Origin: Candidatus Zhuqueibacterota bacterium
GTDB lineage: Bacteria > Zhuqueibacterota > Zhuqueibacteria > Oceanimicrobiales > Oceanimicrobiaceae
Length of the DNA: 63,640 nucleotides
Reading direction: 5' to 3'
Assembly (NCBI GenBank): GCA_029261995.1
Contig: JAJDAF010000025.1
Span: forward strand, 1 to 63,640
Shown here: piece after piece, positions 8,901-17,281 of the stretch
Layout of the letters: each line of letters starts with the position of its first letter
How positions within the stretch are numbered: position 1 is the stretch's first letter
Notes under the pieces: generated by a model
Databases searched by the model: none
What the model saw: only the letters and a program-made list of their open reading frames with translations
What the model was told of the DNA's origin: nothing
Program-made: the position numbers and the translations under genes

Positions 8901-11583
8901 GCCCGGCAATGTTGGGCGCCAGCCCGGTGCCGGTCAGTGCAACCTCAACCGGGTCTTCATCCGAATCATTGCTGCGGATGCGCAGAAAAGCAGTCATGTC
9001 GCCATCCGAAGTCGGATTGAAGCAGACTTGCACCGTGCGGGATTCCCTCGGCGCCAGCGAAAATGGCGCCTCGCCTTTTGTGACGCTCCACTGGTCGGCG
9101 TTGGCGTCCGTGACCACAGTTGAATCAACTATCAGGTCTACAAATCCTTCGTTCGTGACCGTCAGATCGCGGTCGCGTTCTTTGCCTGCCTCGCGCTCGC
9201 CAAAGTCCAGGCTGGCAGGACTCACCGCAATGTCGGGTTCGGGTGGCTTGACATTTTTGGTGCCCGGAGTCGGTGGAATGGCAAGGTAAGTGCTTGTCTT
9301 GCGTGCTCCGCCCGAGCCATTTGGGATGCGCTGCAGGGAATGGTTCTGGCCGTCAGCGCCGCCGTTTTCATTGACCTGCGGTTGCCCTGATTTCAGAAGG
9401 GCCAAAAGACCGCCATCGTCAGCATCGTCCGTGTCATAGACCACGGCGTCGATGAGGCGATTGGTGGTCACCGGCGTGTCATTCGGGAAGTCATCACCGA
9501 AGTATAGCGCCACGGCATCGGGGCCGTTTTGCAGAGTCGCATTCGGCAGGGTCTTATCCACGTTCGCCAGACCGGCGCTGCCCAGCACAAAATAGCCACT
9601 GCCGTCGGTTTGGTGACCGTCGAGATCAAATGATTTGTAAGATGCGTCGTCGCCGCCGTTGAACAGCACCACCACCATGCCGTCAAGACTGGTGCCGCCG
9701 GAGCCGCCGTCAAACAGTTCGATGAATTCCTGGTCGCCCGTGCCGGGCGAGTCGGAATCGATTTCGTTGATGATGACGGAAGTCGTGGGCAGATTCACAA
9801 CTTGCGTTTCCTCCGTCGTGTGATTGTTGTCGGTGTCAGGATCGTCGGTGTCGCTGGTGACCGCGGCGCTGTTTGTGAATGTCCCGGTTGTGGCCGTGGC
9901 GACAACGATGTCGATCTCCACCTGGTCGCCGTTGGCAAGGTCACCCAGCGTGGCTGTGACAATGCCGCCGGATTCGCTTGCTGAACCCTGGCTGGAGCTG
10001 ACTGAAACAAAAGCCAACCCAGCCGGCAAGGTGTCGCTGGCAGTGACATTGATTGCGGTTTCGGGTCCGTTGTTGCTGACCGTGAGCGTGTAGGTGATGT
10101 TGTCGCCCACAAACGCGGGGTCAACGTCATCTTCTTTAGTGATTTCCAAATCCGATTGGTCCGGTGGCTCGACATTGACTTCCCCGGGAGTTGGCGGAAT
10201 AGGAATGTACTTGCCGGTTTTGCGGGCGCCACCGGCGCCATTCGGGATGCGTTGAATCGAGTGGCCATCCTTGTTGCCGGCGCCGTTTTCGTTGACTTGC
10301 GGGCCGGAACTCAGCAGCGTCAGCAAACCGGAATCATCGGCGTCGTCGGTGTCGTAAACCACCGCGTCTATCAAGCTGCTGGTGGTCACAGGCGTGTTAT
10401 TGGGAAAGTCTGAACCGTTCCCGAAGTAGAGAGCCACTGCATCCGGACCGTTTTGCAGCGTATTATCATTCAGTGGCTTGTCGACATTGGAGACAGCGCT
10501 ATTGCCGAGCACGAAATAGCCGTTAGAGTCAGTTTGCTCGCCGTCCAGATCAATTGCGGCGCCATATGATGCGTCGTCGCCGCCGTTGAACAGCACGATG
10601 ACCATGCCATCCAGGCTGGTGCTGCCAGACCCACCGTCGAAAAGCTCGATGAATTCCTCTTTGTCTATCCCTGGTGTATCAGAATCGACTTCATTGATGA
10701 TCACGGAAGTGGTTTGCGGTGTGCTGGTTTTGTTTTTAAACGTAACGACTGCCGCATCGCCGGCTTGCAGATGTACCGTCGCGCCGGACGCGATATCGGT
10801 GCTGCCGGCGCCCGTGACTTGCACTGCCTCCAGCAGCCAGGCTGTTGGCACGGTTTCCGTGATGTCGTAGTCGCCGGGAGAGAGGTCGCTTTGCAGGTTT
10901 TCGCCGCCGTCATCCAGCAAGAAGCTGCCCAGGTCGCCCGAGAACGAGAACCCACTGCCGCCGGACGGGTCGGTTTGTTTCTTGACTTTGATGCTGCCAG
11001 TGGTGGGCGCAGAGCAGCCCGAAAAAGCTGAGCCATCGACTTTTGTTCCGGGCGAGAAAAGGCGGCCCCCGGCTCCGGAGGCGTCGGTGTGTTTGACCAG
11101 GGGTTCGCTGCCGGTTATGTCCGGCGCACGGGTAATCGACTGGTCGGAACCGCCTTCGCTGCCATAGGTGTAGATTGCGACAGCGGAGGTGCCATCATGC
11201 AGTGTGACCTTGTCGCCAGTGTTGTTCAACCCCAGTGAACCCTCTGTCTCGACGAGAGCGCCGCCGAAAGAACCAGTCGGGTTTCCTCCGCCAAATACGA
11301 CGATGGCGCATTTGCCCGGCACCACCGAGCCAGGGGGAAAGGTAAACTTCACTCCTACCCCATCTGACAAAGTCCACCCGGAGAGGTCCGCTTCAGAACT
11401 TGAGCTGTTGACCAACTCTACGAATTCGTCCTGGCTCTGGTGTCGAACACCGTCGCCATTGGCATCGCCGGCAAGCCCGCTCGCCGGATCGGCATGAATT
11501 TCATTGATGATGATTTGTGCCTGCGCCGTGACCGGGGCCACCTGCGATAGCACCAACGTCAGGAAACCAAACAAGCGAATCAT
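5989..11583 (-). CDS. Giant secreted lamin-tail / choice-of-anchor D protein with T9SS signal
   Basis: About 1864 residues from the Met at 11583, which has GGGAGGT 6 bases upstream; an in-frame ATG 39 bases earlier lacks one. A signal peptide (MIRLFGFLTLVLSQV...AQA) is followed by several lamin-tail domains (IIINEIHADP, VIINEVDSDTPG, VVINEIHYNPAT and so on). There is also a prealbumin-like module (SIKVKKQTDPSG), a DUF11 domain (LEITKEDDVDPAFVGD) and several choice-of-anchor D/ASPM-SPD-2-Hydin Ig-like repeats (LDFGEREAGK, LTVTNEG). The C-terminus is a T9SS type A signal with QNYPNPFNPET, ending VRRMLLLK. It is a surface or released adhesive/structural protein by family inference. Internal near-identical domain pairs show repeat expansion. 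Its last 60 bases are duplicated downstream with a REP element. Confidence 0.92.
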   Translation of the reverse strand: MIRLFGFLTLVLSQVAPVTAQAQIIINEIHADPASGLAGDANGDGVRHQSQDEFVELVNSSSSEADLSGWTLSDGVGVKFTFPPGSVVPGKCAIVVFGGGNPTGSFGGALVETEGSLGLNNTGDKVTLHDGTSAVAIYTYGSEGGSDQSITRAPDITGSEPLVKHTDASGAGGRLFSPGTKVDGSAFSGCSAPTTGSIKVKKQTDPSGGSGFSFSGDLGSFLLDDGGENLQSDLSPGDYDITETVPTAWLLEAVQVTGAGSTDIASGATVHLQAGDAAVVTFKNKTSTPQTTSVIINEVDSDTPGIDKEEFIELFDGGSGSTSLDGMVIVLFNGGDDASYGAAIDLDGEQTDSNGYFVLGNSAVSNVDKPLNDNTLQNGPDAVALYFGNGSDFPNNTPVTTSSLIDAVVYDTDDADDSGLLTLLSSGPQVNENGAGNKDGHSIQRIPNGAGGARKTGKYIPIPPTPGEVNVEPPDQSDLEITKEDDVDPAFVGDNITYTLTVSNNGPETAINVTASDTLPAGLAFVSVSSSQGSASESGGIVTATLGDLANGDQVEIDIVVATATTGTFTNSAAVTSDTDDPDTDNNHTTEETQVVNLPTTSVIINEIDSDSPGTGDQEFIELFDGGSGGTSLDGMVVVLFNGGDDASYKSFDLDGHQTDGSGYFVLGSAGLANVDKTLPNATLQNGPDAVALYFGDDFPNDTPVTTNRLIDAVVYDTDDADDGGLLALLKSGQPQVNENGGADGQNHSLQRIPNGSGGARKTSTYLAIPPTPGTKNVKPPEPDIAVSPASLDFGEREAGKERDRDLTVTNEGFVDLIVDSTVVTDANADQWSVTKGEAPFSLAPRESRTVQVCFNPTSDGDMTAFLRIRSNDSDEDPVEVALTGTGLAPNIAGPLDKVKFHTVFIGQEKERKFRIRNDGNADLVVDRITIGGSNGRHYRLDTMEVPFQLEPGEDKQFTGIFAPDTIGVLRGLVRFYSNDPDKERLGVGLLGEGQVDPSLRPEVVVEPTSLDYDSVAVGASVARAITVRNDSAGVLEVSGAVFTGPDADQWQFGSGAPPFSLLQGASQTVAIRFSPTSLGDKVAQVELSSNDPEQPTVVVSLTGTGRETTEVGFEGIVVINEIHYNPATIQGPDSDFEFLELHNRSDDNIGLAGFSFTTGINHTFVEGDTLRARGFLVVTIDSSSYPGSVQWTSGGLVNSGELVALADPSAVVIDSVVYGISTPWPSDANGKGPSLELSDPALDNSLPLNWHASLPDGGTPGSVNSNPEATEPDIATNPAVLQHGNVEVGAGNEQTLTVSNIGGADLNVTAAAISGADAALWQITAGEAPVTVAAGMSHEIVLRFTPDAEGEKTAALTLTSNDPDEPTVTVPLTGTGIISVASPFAGVVVINELHYNPATSQGSDTEFEFLELANTSAAELALDGFAFSAGIEHVFAAGTTLPANGFVVLAKTAATYPGSVQWDSGNLVNSGEPIRLLDADGLEVDTLAYGNSAPWPSAANGSGPSLELKSPTLDNSLADNWQASAALGGTPGASNSDGGLTGPNLAVAPSQWDFGILNLAISETAEIVLQNQGDQPLQVESLALLGDAAQQFALRGEAVPFTLEPGQRETCFVDANPTLAGAHEAVLQISSTSVRDSLVEVPIKMFINSPPEQPQLLAPDWGEATQLLSWRRSADPDPADTVKYQVELALQEDFSQVATTIAGIADTSQELAHLQDVGDFVEGGFYYWRVAAMDNHSGVSPQSVTGYFQLADSPTQVSQAQDGLPATFALAQNYPNPFNPETRIQFELAERATVSLVVFDLRGREVQQLVVREERDSGLHSVVWRGRNANGTPAPSGIYFYRLSIETLEGKTMAFVRRMLLLK

Positions 11584-12026
11584 AACGACCTCCCGTGAGT
11601 ATTTGTGTAACCTCAAACCCATGATTCATGACAATACTTGACTGCTGATCGTCCTTGTGAAGCGACAATATGACTGATGCTTTGAAATCAATATGCGAGA
11701 CTGTCGGAGACTGAACTCCTGATTGTGTTAGAAAAAATGAACTTGATGCGAGACTTGGAAAAACCTGGCCCATTGTCACGACGACATCGCGCGTGACTAC
11801 CCGTTGCTTTCATGCTGCAAAGATAAGATAGTGGACTAGATGCGAAAAAGCAAGTGTGTTTTATCTTGTTTTTGGATGATAGTATCTTAGTAGCCAGAAT
11901 TTCTGCTTTCCAGGAGTCATCCGCTGACGTAACGAAAGCAAACGATCTCTCACTCCTACGCTCTGCTCAGGGGTCTATTTGGCAAACTCAGGAGCAATAA
12001 AATACGAAGTTTTCGAGAATGCCCCG
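11584..12026. other. Intergenic region
   Basis: The stretch lies between the start of the giant T9SS gene and the stop of the MFS gene, both on the minus strand. I see no convincing gene. The ribosome site of the T9SS gene is at its left edge, and its promoter presumably lies within 11600-11900, where AT content rises (around 11830-11890). Short open frames here have no ribosome site. Confidence 0.5.
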
Positions 12027-13352
12027 CTAATCTTCAGCTCTGGCAGCAACCGGCCGCAATTGACTCGCCATGACAAACACCACAAAGAGAATCGCCGCTG
12101 ATAGCAGAAAGACCTGGCTCCCCACCATGTTGTAAAGTAGTCCACCAGCCAGCAGGCCGACGATGCTGGCGAAACTGCCGGAACTACTGGCGAATCCCTG
12201 CACCGTTCCTTGAAATCTCTCTGCCGTTGAGGTGGAGACAAGAGACAGCAGCGACGGCCACATGATGCCATTGCCCAGTGCCATCAGGGCAGCGCCGGAA
12301 TAGATGAGCCAAATCGTGCCCGACAGGAAACAAACAAAGCTCATGGCCAGAATGAAACTACCTGCGAGCACCAACCGGCTTTCCGACCACTTCTTTGAAG
12401 CCAGACTCAACAAAGGCCCCTGCGCTAAAACCATGGTCCCGCCCAGAAAGGAAAAGAATACGCCCGTATCCGTGAGCTGCCAATGCAAGCCTTGAACCGC
12501 GTGTACAGGAAACGCAATATAGAAGAAATTGAACCCGAGAAAGACCATAAAATGTATCAAGAGCAGGTGCGGCACGCGCTCCAGTTTCAACAGGTCACGG
12601 AAAGTCAGCGTGTGTTTGCACTTGATTTCGAAGCACTCCTTGCACTCCTGCCCGAATATCTTGCGCATGTTCGCCTGCTCCGGGTCTTTTTCAATAACCA
12701 CCGGCCGGGACTCGGGCAACTTAAACAGGATGATCAGGGAAGCGACCAACGATATGGCCGCGGCCGCCAGGACGGGCAAAGTTTCGCCCCACGCAGTCGC
12801 GCCCAGTACGCCTGCCAGCGCCGGACCGACGATAAAACCGAGATTGGCGGATATAGCCATCTTGCCGAAGTTCTTGCTGCGCTCGCTCTCGCTGGAGATA
12901 TCCGCCAGGTAGGCGTTGGCCACAGAGACGTTGCCGCCGGTAATGCCGTCCAGGGCCCGGGCGAAGAACAACACCACCAGCGGCAGGGTCAGGGCAAACT
13001 GGCCTGCCATCGTCGATTCGACCTCGACCACTGTCACCAGTGGCAGGTAGAGGGCGATCAGAAAAATCACCCAAGAGGTGAGCGTGCCGAACTGGCTGAG
13101 AAGCAGAATCTTTCGTCGGCCATGGCGGTCCGACCATCGCCCGAGGATGGGCGCGCCGACCAGTTGAAAAGCAGAATAGGTGGCGCCCATAATGCCATAG
13201 ACGAGCGCGTTGCCGCCAAATCGAGTTACCAGAAAAACCAGGAACGGCAAGACAATGCTGAAGCCAAGCGTGCCAACAAAATTGACCGAAAGAATCGGGT
13301 AGATTGAGATAGGCGCAGTTTTGGTGGCGATGCCGCTCTTGTCTTCAGACAT
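12027..13352 (-). CDS. MFS transporter, TCR/Tet-like drug:H+ antiporter group
   Basis: The 441-residue protein has about 12 hydrophobic spans. The first half carries the MFS motif A between helices 2 and 3 (GRWSDRHGRRKILL), and helix 5 has a GPALAGVLGA motif-C-like stretch typical of antiporters. The central loop (about residues 225-255) is unusually Cys-rich for an MFS protein, with a CKECFEIKC cluster that could bind metal or simply be oxidised. The family usually exports small amphipathic compounds; the substrate cannot be told from sequence. It is monocistronic, with a ~440-base gap on each side. Confidence 0.88.
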   Translation of the reverse strand: MSEDKSGIATKTAPISIYPILSVNFVGTLGFSIVLPFLVFLVTRFGGNALVYGIMGATYSAFQLVGAPILGRWSDRHGRRKILLLSQFGTLTSWVIFLIALYLPLVTVVEVESTMAGQFALTLPLVVLFFARALDGITGGNVSVANAYLADISSESERSKNFGKMAISANLGFIVGPALAGVLGATAWGETLPVLAAAAISLVASLIILFKLPESRPVVIEKDPEQANMRKIFGQECKECFEIKCKHTLTFRDLLKLERVPHLLLIHFMVFLGFNFFYIAFPVHAVQGLHWQLTDTGVFFSFLGGTMVLAQGPLLSLASKKWSESRLVLAGSFILAMSFVCFLSGTIWLIYSGAALMALGNGIMWPSLLSLVSTSTAERFQGTVQGFASSSGSFASIVGLLAGGLLYNMVGSQVFLLSAAILFVVFVMASQLRPVAARAED

Positions 13353-13536
13353 GCAGGTTATCTCGAATTTGTTAAGTAGGGGAATCCTGCCCGGACAACG
13401 GACTCAAAGATAAACAACTTGTGTCAATACGCAACGAATTTCCCACGGACGGCAAGTGAGTTATTGCTGGTTATATGTGGGAGCGGCAAGACCGTCTGTG
13501 CCTATTGACGAATGCGCCGTCGGCCAAGACATTTGC

Positions 13537-13565
13537 TTGACTTTTTGACCGAGAATAGCTAATAT
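13537..13565 (+). promoter_or_regulatory. Sigma-70 type promoter
   Basis: TTGACT at 13537-13542 and TAATAT at 13560-13565 are separated by exactly 17 bases. It points at the T9SS protein gene starting at 13798, leaving a leader of about 225 bases with no obvious riboswitch. Confidence 0.65.
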
Positions 13566-13797
13566 CCAACACCCCATACTTCAATCTGCACATCCCTGTC
13601 CAGCAGACTCTCCTCCCGATGGTGACAACGGTTGTGGGGCGAGAAAGTCACTTGTTCACCCACAGTTCCATATCACGATGAAAGCGCGCGAATTCAGAGC
13701 AAAACGGGCGGCAAGCGATCGTGGCGACGGCAAATTGCTGTTCGATCCGCAACAGTGTCAGCGGATCGATGTACATCATAATAGAGGAGGATGTCTC

Positions 13798-15429
13798 ATG
13801 AATACCAAAATCCTGTTCTCTGTAGCGATGGTGCTCATCTTGTGTGACAGGTCTTTTCCCCAGACGCGATCGCCCTGGGAGATGAATCAGGGCGAAGCCG
13901 TTGTTTCATTCGGTTTCACCTCGCCGCAACACGGTGACCCCGGCGAGTATGCTTTTGCCACCATTCCCGCGCCCGATGATGCGGCCTGGGGACCGGCCCC
14001 GGATCCCGATATCATCGGCTTTAGCGTGCCCTCAACCCTGTGTGGCGTTGTGGGATGTCGACAGGGCGGTGACTTTACTTATTTTCGCACCTTCGTCGAT
14101 ATTCCCGCGAATGTCCTGGTCACGAAATTCACCATTGCCACCTCCGGCGTGGATGATGGCGTGCGCGTGACGATTTTCAACTCCATGTTTCCCGCCGGCG
14201 AGGTGGTGCCTGGAAGCTACATCTTTCTCGGCGGCAGCGGCACGGCTGACTTGAAAGACCTGGTGGTCAGCGGCGAAGTCAATACAGTCATCAGCACACA
14301 CGTGGATGACTGTTGCAGCGAGTCCTACCTCAGAAGCGCGGTAGTCGTACTCAACGGCACGACCGTTCCGGTGCAGCCCGAGTTTCTGATCGGCGTGGAT
14401 GGCGATGATGATTTCCTGATCCGGCTCGACATTAACGCGGTCTCTCCAACGGTCGAAATCCTGGGCACAGTCGTGGACGGCTCGCAATCCATCGTCGATC
14501 TCGAAGCCATGACCTGGGATCCGGAATCAGGCCGCATCCTGGTTATCTCCAACGAAGATGATGGGCCGCTGTTCAGCATCGACCCCGCCGATATCAACAG
14601 TACCGATGACATTCCGGCCACCTTCATCGGCAACACCGAATCGGACGACATCGAAGGCATGGCCGTCCACCCGGTGACCGGTGAATTGTTCGGCGTGGAC
14701 AACGACTCGCACAAGCTGGTGAGCATCAGCAAATCGACCGGCGCGGTCACCGAAATTGGCGATCTCGGCTTCAAAGATGTCGAAGGGCTTGCTTTCACGC
14801 TTGACGCCAATCCCGTCCTGTATGGCGCGGACACGCGAAGCGGCAAACTCATCCGCATCGATATTGCCACCGGCGCCGGTGCTGAAGTGGACCCCGACAA
14901 TCCGGTTGGTTTCCGCAACGTCGAGTGCCTGGTGTTTTTGCCTGACAGTTTGTTCATCGGCTTCAGCAATGGCGCCACAGATGAATTCGTGGTTATCGAT
15001 CCGGCGACCGGAATCGGTAGCATCTTGCCCACCACGGGCGCCCAGGATCTTGACATCGAGGGATTGACCTTCTTGCTGCCGAACAAACTTCTGATGGGCG
15101 GCGGCAATGCCAGCTTCACGACTTCCGTGGCGAGATCCTCACGCGTGCCGGCGACCGTCGTTCTGGAGCAGAACTACCCGAACCCGTTCAACCCCGAAAC
15201 CACGATTCGTTTTCAGCTGGCGGAACCAAGCCACGTGAGGTTGAGTATCTTCAACACGCTGGGCCGGAAAATTCGTGAATTGGTGAATAACCGCTACACG
15301 CCGGGGAATTACGGTGTGCACTGGGACGGCAAGGATGAGAACGGCAATCTGGTCGCGAACGGCATCTACTACTATCAATTGCGCGCGGGTGGTTTTATCC
15401 AGGTGAAGGAAATGAGTTTTCTCAAGTAA
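13798..15429 (+). CDS. Secreted beta-propeller protein with T9SS signal
   Basis: About 543 residues from the ATG at 13798, which has a strong GAGGAGG site; the frame upstream of it is non-coding leader. After a signal peptide, residues ~25-200 form a beta-sandwich-like domain with a CC pair (DDCCSES). Residues ~215-450 contain repeated blade-like segments (LEAMTWDPESGRILVI, IEGMAVHPVTGELFGV, VEGLAFTLD) like esterase-like/phytase-like propellers. The last ~80 residues are a T9SS type A signal (QNYPNPFNPETTIRF, ending VKEMSFLK). It is predicted to be exported across the outer membrane and surface-attached. No catalytic motif is recognised. It is transcribed alone, just upstream of the sigma factor operon. 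Confidence 0.85.
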   Translation: MNTKILFSVAMVLILCDRSFPQTRSPWEMNQGEAVVSFGFTSPQHGDPGEYAFATIPAPDDAAWGPAPDPDIIGFSVPSTLCGVVGCRQGGDFTYFRTFVDIPANVLVTKFTIATSGVDDGVRVTIFNSMFPAGEVVPGSYIFLGGSGTADLKDLVVSGEVNTVISTHVDDCCSESYLRSAVVVLNGTTVPVQPEFLIGVDGDDDFLIRLDINAVSPTVEILGTVVDGSQSIVDLEAMTWDPESGRILVISNEDDGPLFSIDPADINSTDDIPATFIGNTESDDIEGMAVHPVTGELFGVDNDSHKLVSISKSTGAVTEIGDLGFKDVEGLAFTLDANPVLYGADTRSGKLIRIDIATGAGAEVDPDNPVGFRNVECLVFLPDSLFIGFSNGATDEFVVIDPATGIGSILPTTGAQDLDIEGLTFLLPNKLLMGGGNASFTTSVARSSRVPATVVLEQNYPNPFNPETTIRFQLAEPSHVRLSIFNTLGRKIRELVNNRYTPGNYGVHWDGKDENGNLVANGIYYYQLRAGGFIQVKEMSFLK

Positions 15430-15497
15430 GTGGGTTTGAGTCGATTTTGAGGTTCTGATGACATGCGGTTCAAGCGGTCGCTCGAAAACAGAGAACA

Positions 15498-16067
15498 ATG
15501 CCAGCTGCTGAAAAAATAACCGATAGCCAGTTGACTGAGGCGATTCGGACCTCGGATGGAGCGGCTTTCAGGGAACTCTATTTCCGTTACTATGAAGCGC
15601 TCTTCAGATTCCTGATGCGGCGGACAGGTGACTATGAAACCGCCAGAGATCTGACCCAGGACACCTTCACCCGCGTCTGGCAAAACCGGCACACTCTGGA
15701 TAGCAGGCAATCGATAAAGGCGTATCTCTATCGGGCCGCTACAAACCTGGCCATCAATTATTTGAAGAAAAAGGTGCTGAGACAAGCCGATTCTCTGGAG
15801 AGTCATGAAAATGTGGCCGCAGCAAGTGACTTGTACGATTTCGAAGCCGAAGATAAAATCGGAGAGTTGCTCAACAGGCTTCCGGAAAAAGAACGCAGCA
15901 TTTTCACACTGAACAGGTTTGAGGGGCTGAAGTACGCTGAGATCGCGGCTGTTTTGGGCGTTTCAATAAAGACCGTCGAAAAATATATGAGCCGTGCGTT
16001 GAAATCACTGCGTAGCAGTTTCAAACACCTGATGGTTCTGCTCATCACTTTGTGGGATTGGTTTTGA
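15498..16067 (+). CDS. ECF sigma factor (FecI/RpoE-like)
   Basis: The 189-residue RNA polymerase sigma factor has region 2 at about residues 20-90 (FRELYFRYYEALFRFL, DLTQDTFTRVW). Region 4 is at about 125-180, with the helix-turn-helix YAEIAAVLGVSIKTVEKYMS. Region 3 is missing, as in the ECF group. A FecR-type anti-sigma factor and a TonB receptor with an N-terminal signalling domain follow. This is the standard layout in which the receptor senses its ligand and releases the sigma factor. The short hydrophobic tail (MVLLITLWDWF) is unusual for a soluble sigma factor. Confidence 0.93.
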   Translation: MPAAEKITDSQLTEAIRTSDGAAFRELYFRYYEALFRFLMRRTGDYETARDLTQDTFTRVWQNRHTLDSRQSIKAYLYRAATNLAINYLKKKVLRQADSLESHENVAAASDLYDFEAEDKIGELLNRLPEKERSIFTLNRFEGLKYAEIAAVLGVSIKTVEKYMSRALKSLRSSFKHLMVLLITLWDWF

Positions 16068-16238
16068 TTCCGCGATTTGGTAAATGGATGTTTGCCGTGT
16101 GCTCCGTACCGGGATTCCTTCAGGTGTAGGGTTTTGTCTTAGCAGGCTGTAGTATAATGTGAACTGGTACTCAATCTGGACGTGACAGAGTAAACGAGAG
16201 AAAGTAACTCAGAATTTCTTATAGACCCAAGACCAGTC

Positions 16239-17255
16239 ATGAGGGAAGAAGAGCTTCAAAACTTAATCAACCGACGTTTTGCAGGTCAGTTGAGCGACGC
16301 GGAAGAAAAGTCGCTGCAAAAATGGTTGCGCGAGTCGGATGAAAACCGGCAGGTTTATGCAGAAATTGAAAAGATCTGGCAGCGAACGCAGCCAAAGAAC
16401 TCAGTAGCGCTTCCGGATGTCCGCGCGGAATGGTCTGCAATCCAGGCTCGCCTCGGAATCACGATTCCTGAAGAAAAGGCACGAGTTCTGCCAATGATGC
16501 GCCTGAAGACTGTTGGAACACAGCGTTTTATTCAAAGCAACGTGCTGCGCTGGTCTGCCGTGGCCGCTGCTGCCATTCTGATCTTAATTGTTTCCCAGGT
16601 CTTTCTCAGCACCGGCAACCGGCAGGTTTACGCAACCCAAAATGCCGAGCGAAGAAACGTCGAGCTTGCCGATGGCACCTCTGTGCGACTAAACGTTGCC
16701 AGTGAAATAGAGTTTTCCGAAGGGCTGCAAGACTCGGTGCGGCGTGTGTTCTTGCAGGGGCAGGCGTTTTTTGATGTTGCGCGCGACGGACGACCTTTTG
16801 TGGTGCAAACCGAAAATGCACAAATCCGTGTTTTAGGAACGAGTTTTGACATTCATAGCCGCGACAACCAAACCCGGGTCATCGTCAAAGAAGGCAGGGT
16901 TATGCTGCAAACCATCTCTGCCGATTCGCGTGACCGGGTGGTCTTGCAGGCCAATGAAAAGAGCATCGTTTCCGGGAAAAACACTCCGACTCCGGTTGAA
17001 TCGGTCAATGCAGACTATCTCATTGGCTGGCTCAACAACCGATTTGTTTTCCACCAGACGCCGCTGCATGAAGTCATTGCGGAATTACAGAGACGGTACG
17101 ATACAAGAATACGGTTGCAGACAGCAGCACTTGGCGAACGCTCCATGTCAGGCGTTTTTGAAGAACAGGAAATTGACACAACTCTATCTGTTTTCTGCCA
17201 GACCTTGAACTTAAAATATAGCTTCCAAAATGGTAGCTACCTTATTTATCATTAG
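16239..17255 (+). CDS. FecR-family anti-sigma factor
   Basis: The 338-residue protein has an N-terminal DUF4880-like sigma-binding region (LINRRFAGQLSDAEEKSLQ). One membrane span lies at about residues 103-123. The periplasmic FecR domain is at about 140-235 (VELADGTSVRLN, LGTSFDIHS), and a C-terminal DUF4974-like sub-domain (FHQTPLHEVIAELQRRYDT) would contact the receptor's STN domain. It sits 171 bases after the sigma gene; a TATAAT at 16153-16158 may mark a separate promoter, but its -35 is weak. By family knowledge it holds the sigma factor inactive until the receptor signals. Confidence 0.93.
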   Translation: MREEELQNLINRRFAGQLSDAEEKSLQKWLRESDENRQVYAEIEKIWQRTQPKNSVALPDVRAEWSAIQARLGITIPEEKARVLPMMRLKTVGTQRFIQSNVLRWSAVAAAAILILIVSQVFLSTGNRQVYATQNAERRNVELADGTSVRLNVASEIEFSEGLQDSVRRVFLQGQAFFDVARDGRPFVVQTENAQIRVLGTSFDIHSRDNQTRVIVKEGRVMLQTISADSRDRVVLQANEKSIVSGKNTPTPVESVNADYLIGWLNNRFVFHQTPLHEVIAELQRRYDTRIRLQTAALGERSMSGVFEEQEIDTTLSVFCQTLNLKYSFQNGSYLIYH

Positions 17256-17281
17256 AAACACTTAAAACCGACTGGTTCCAG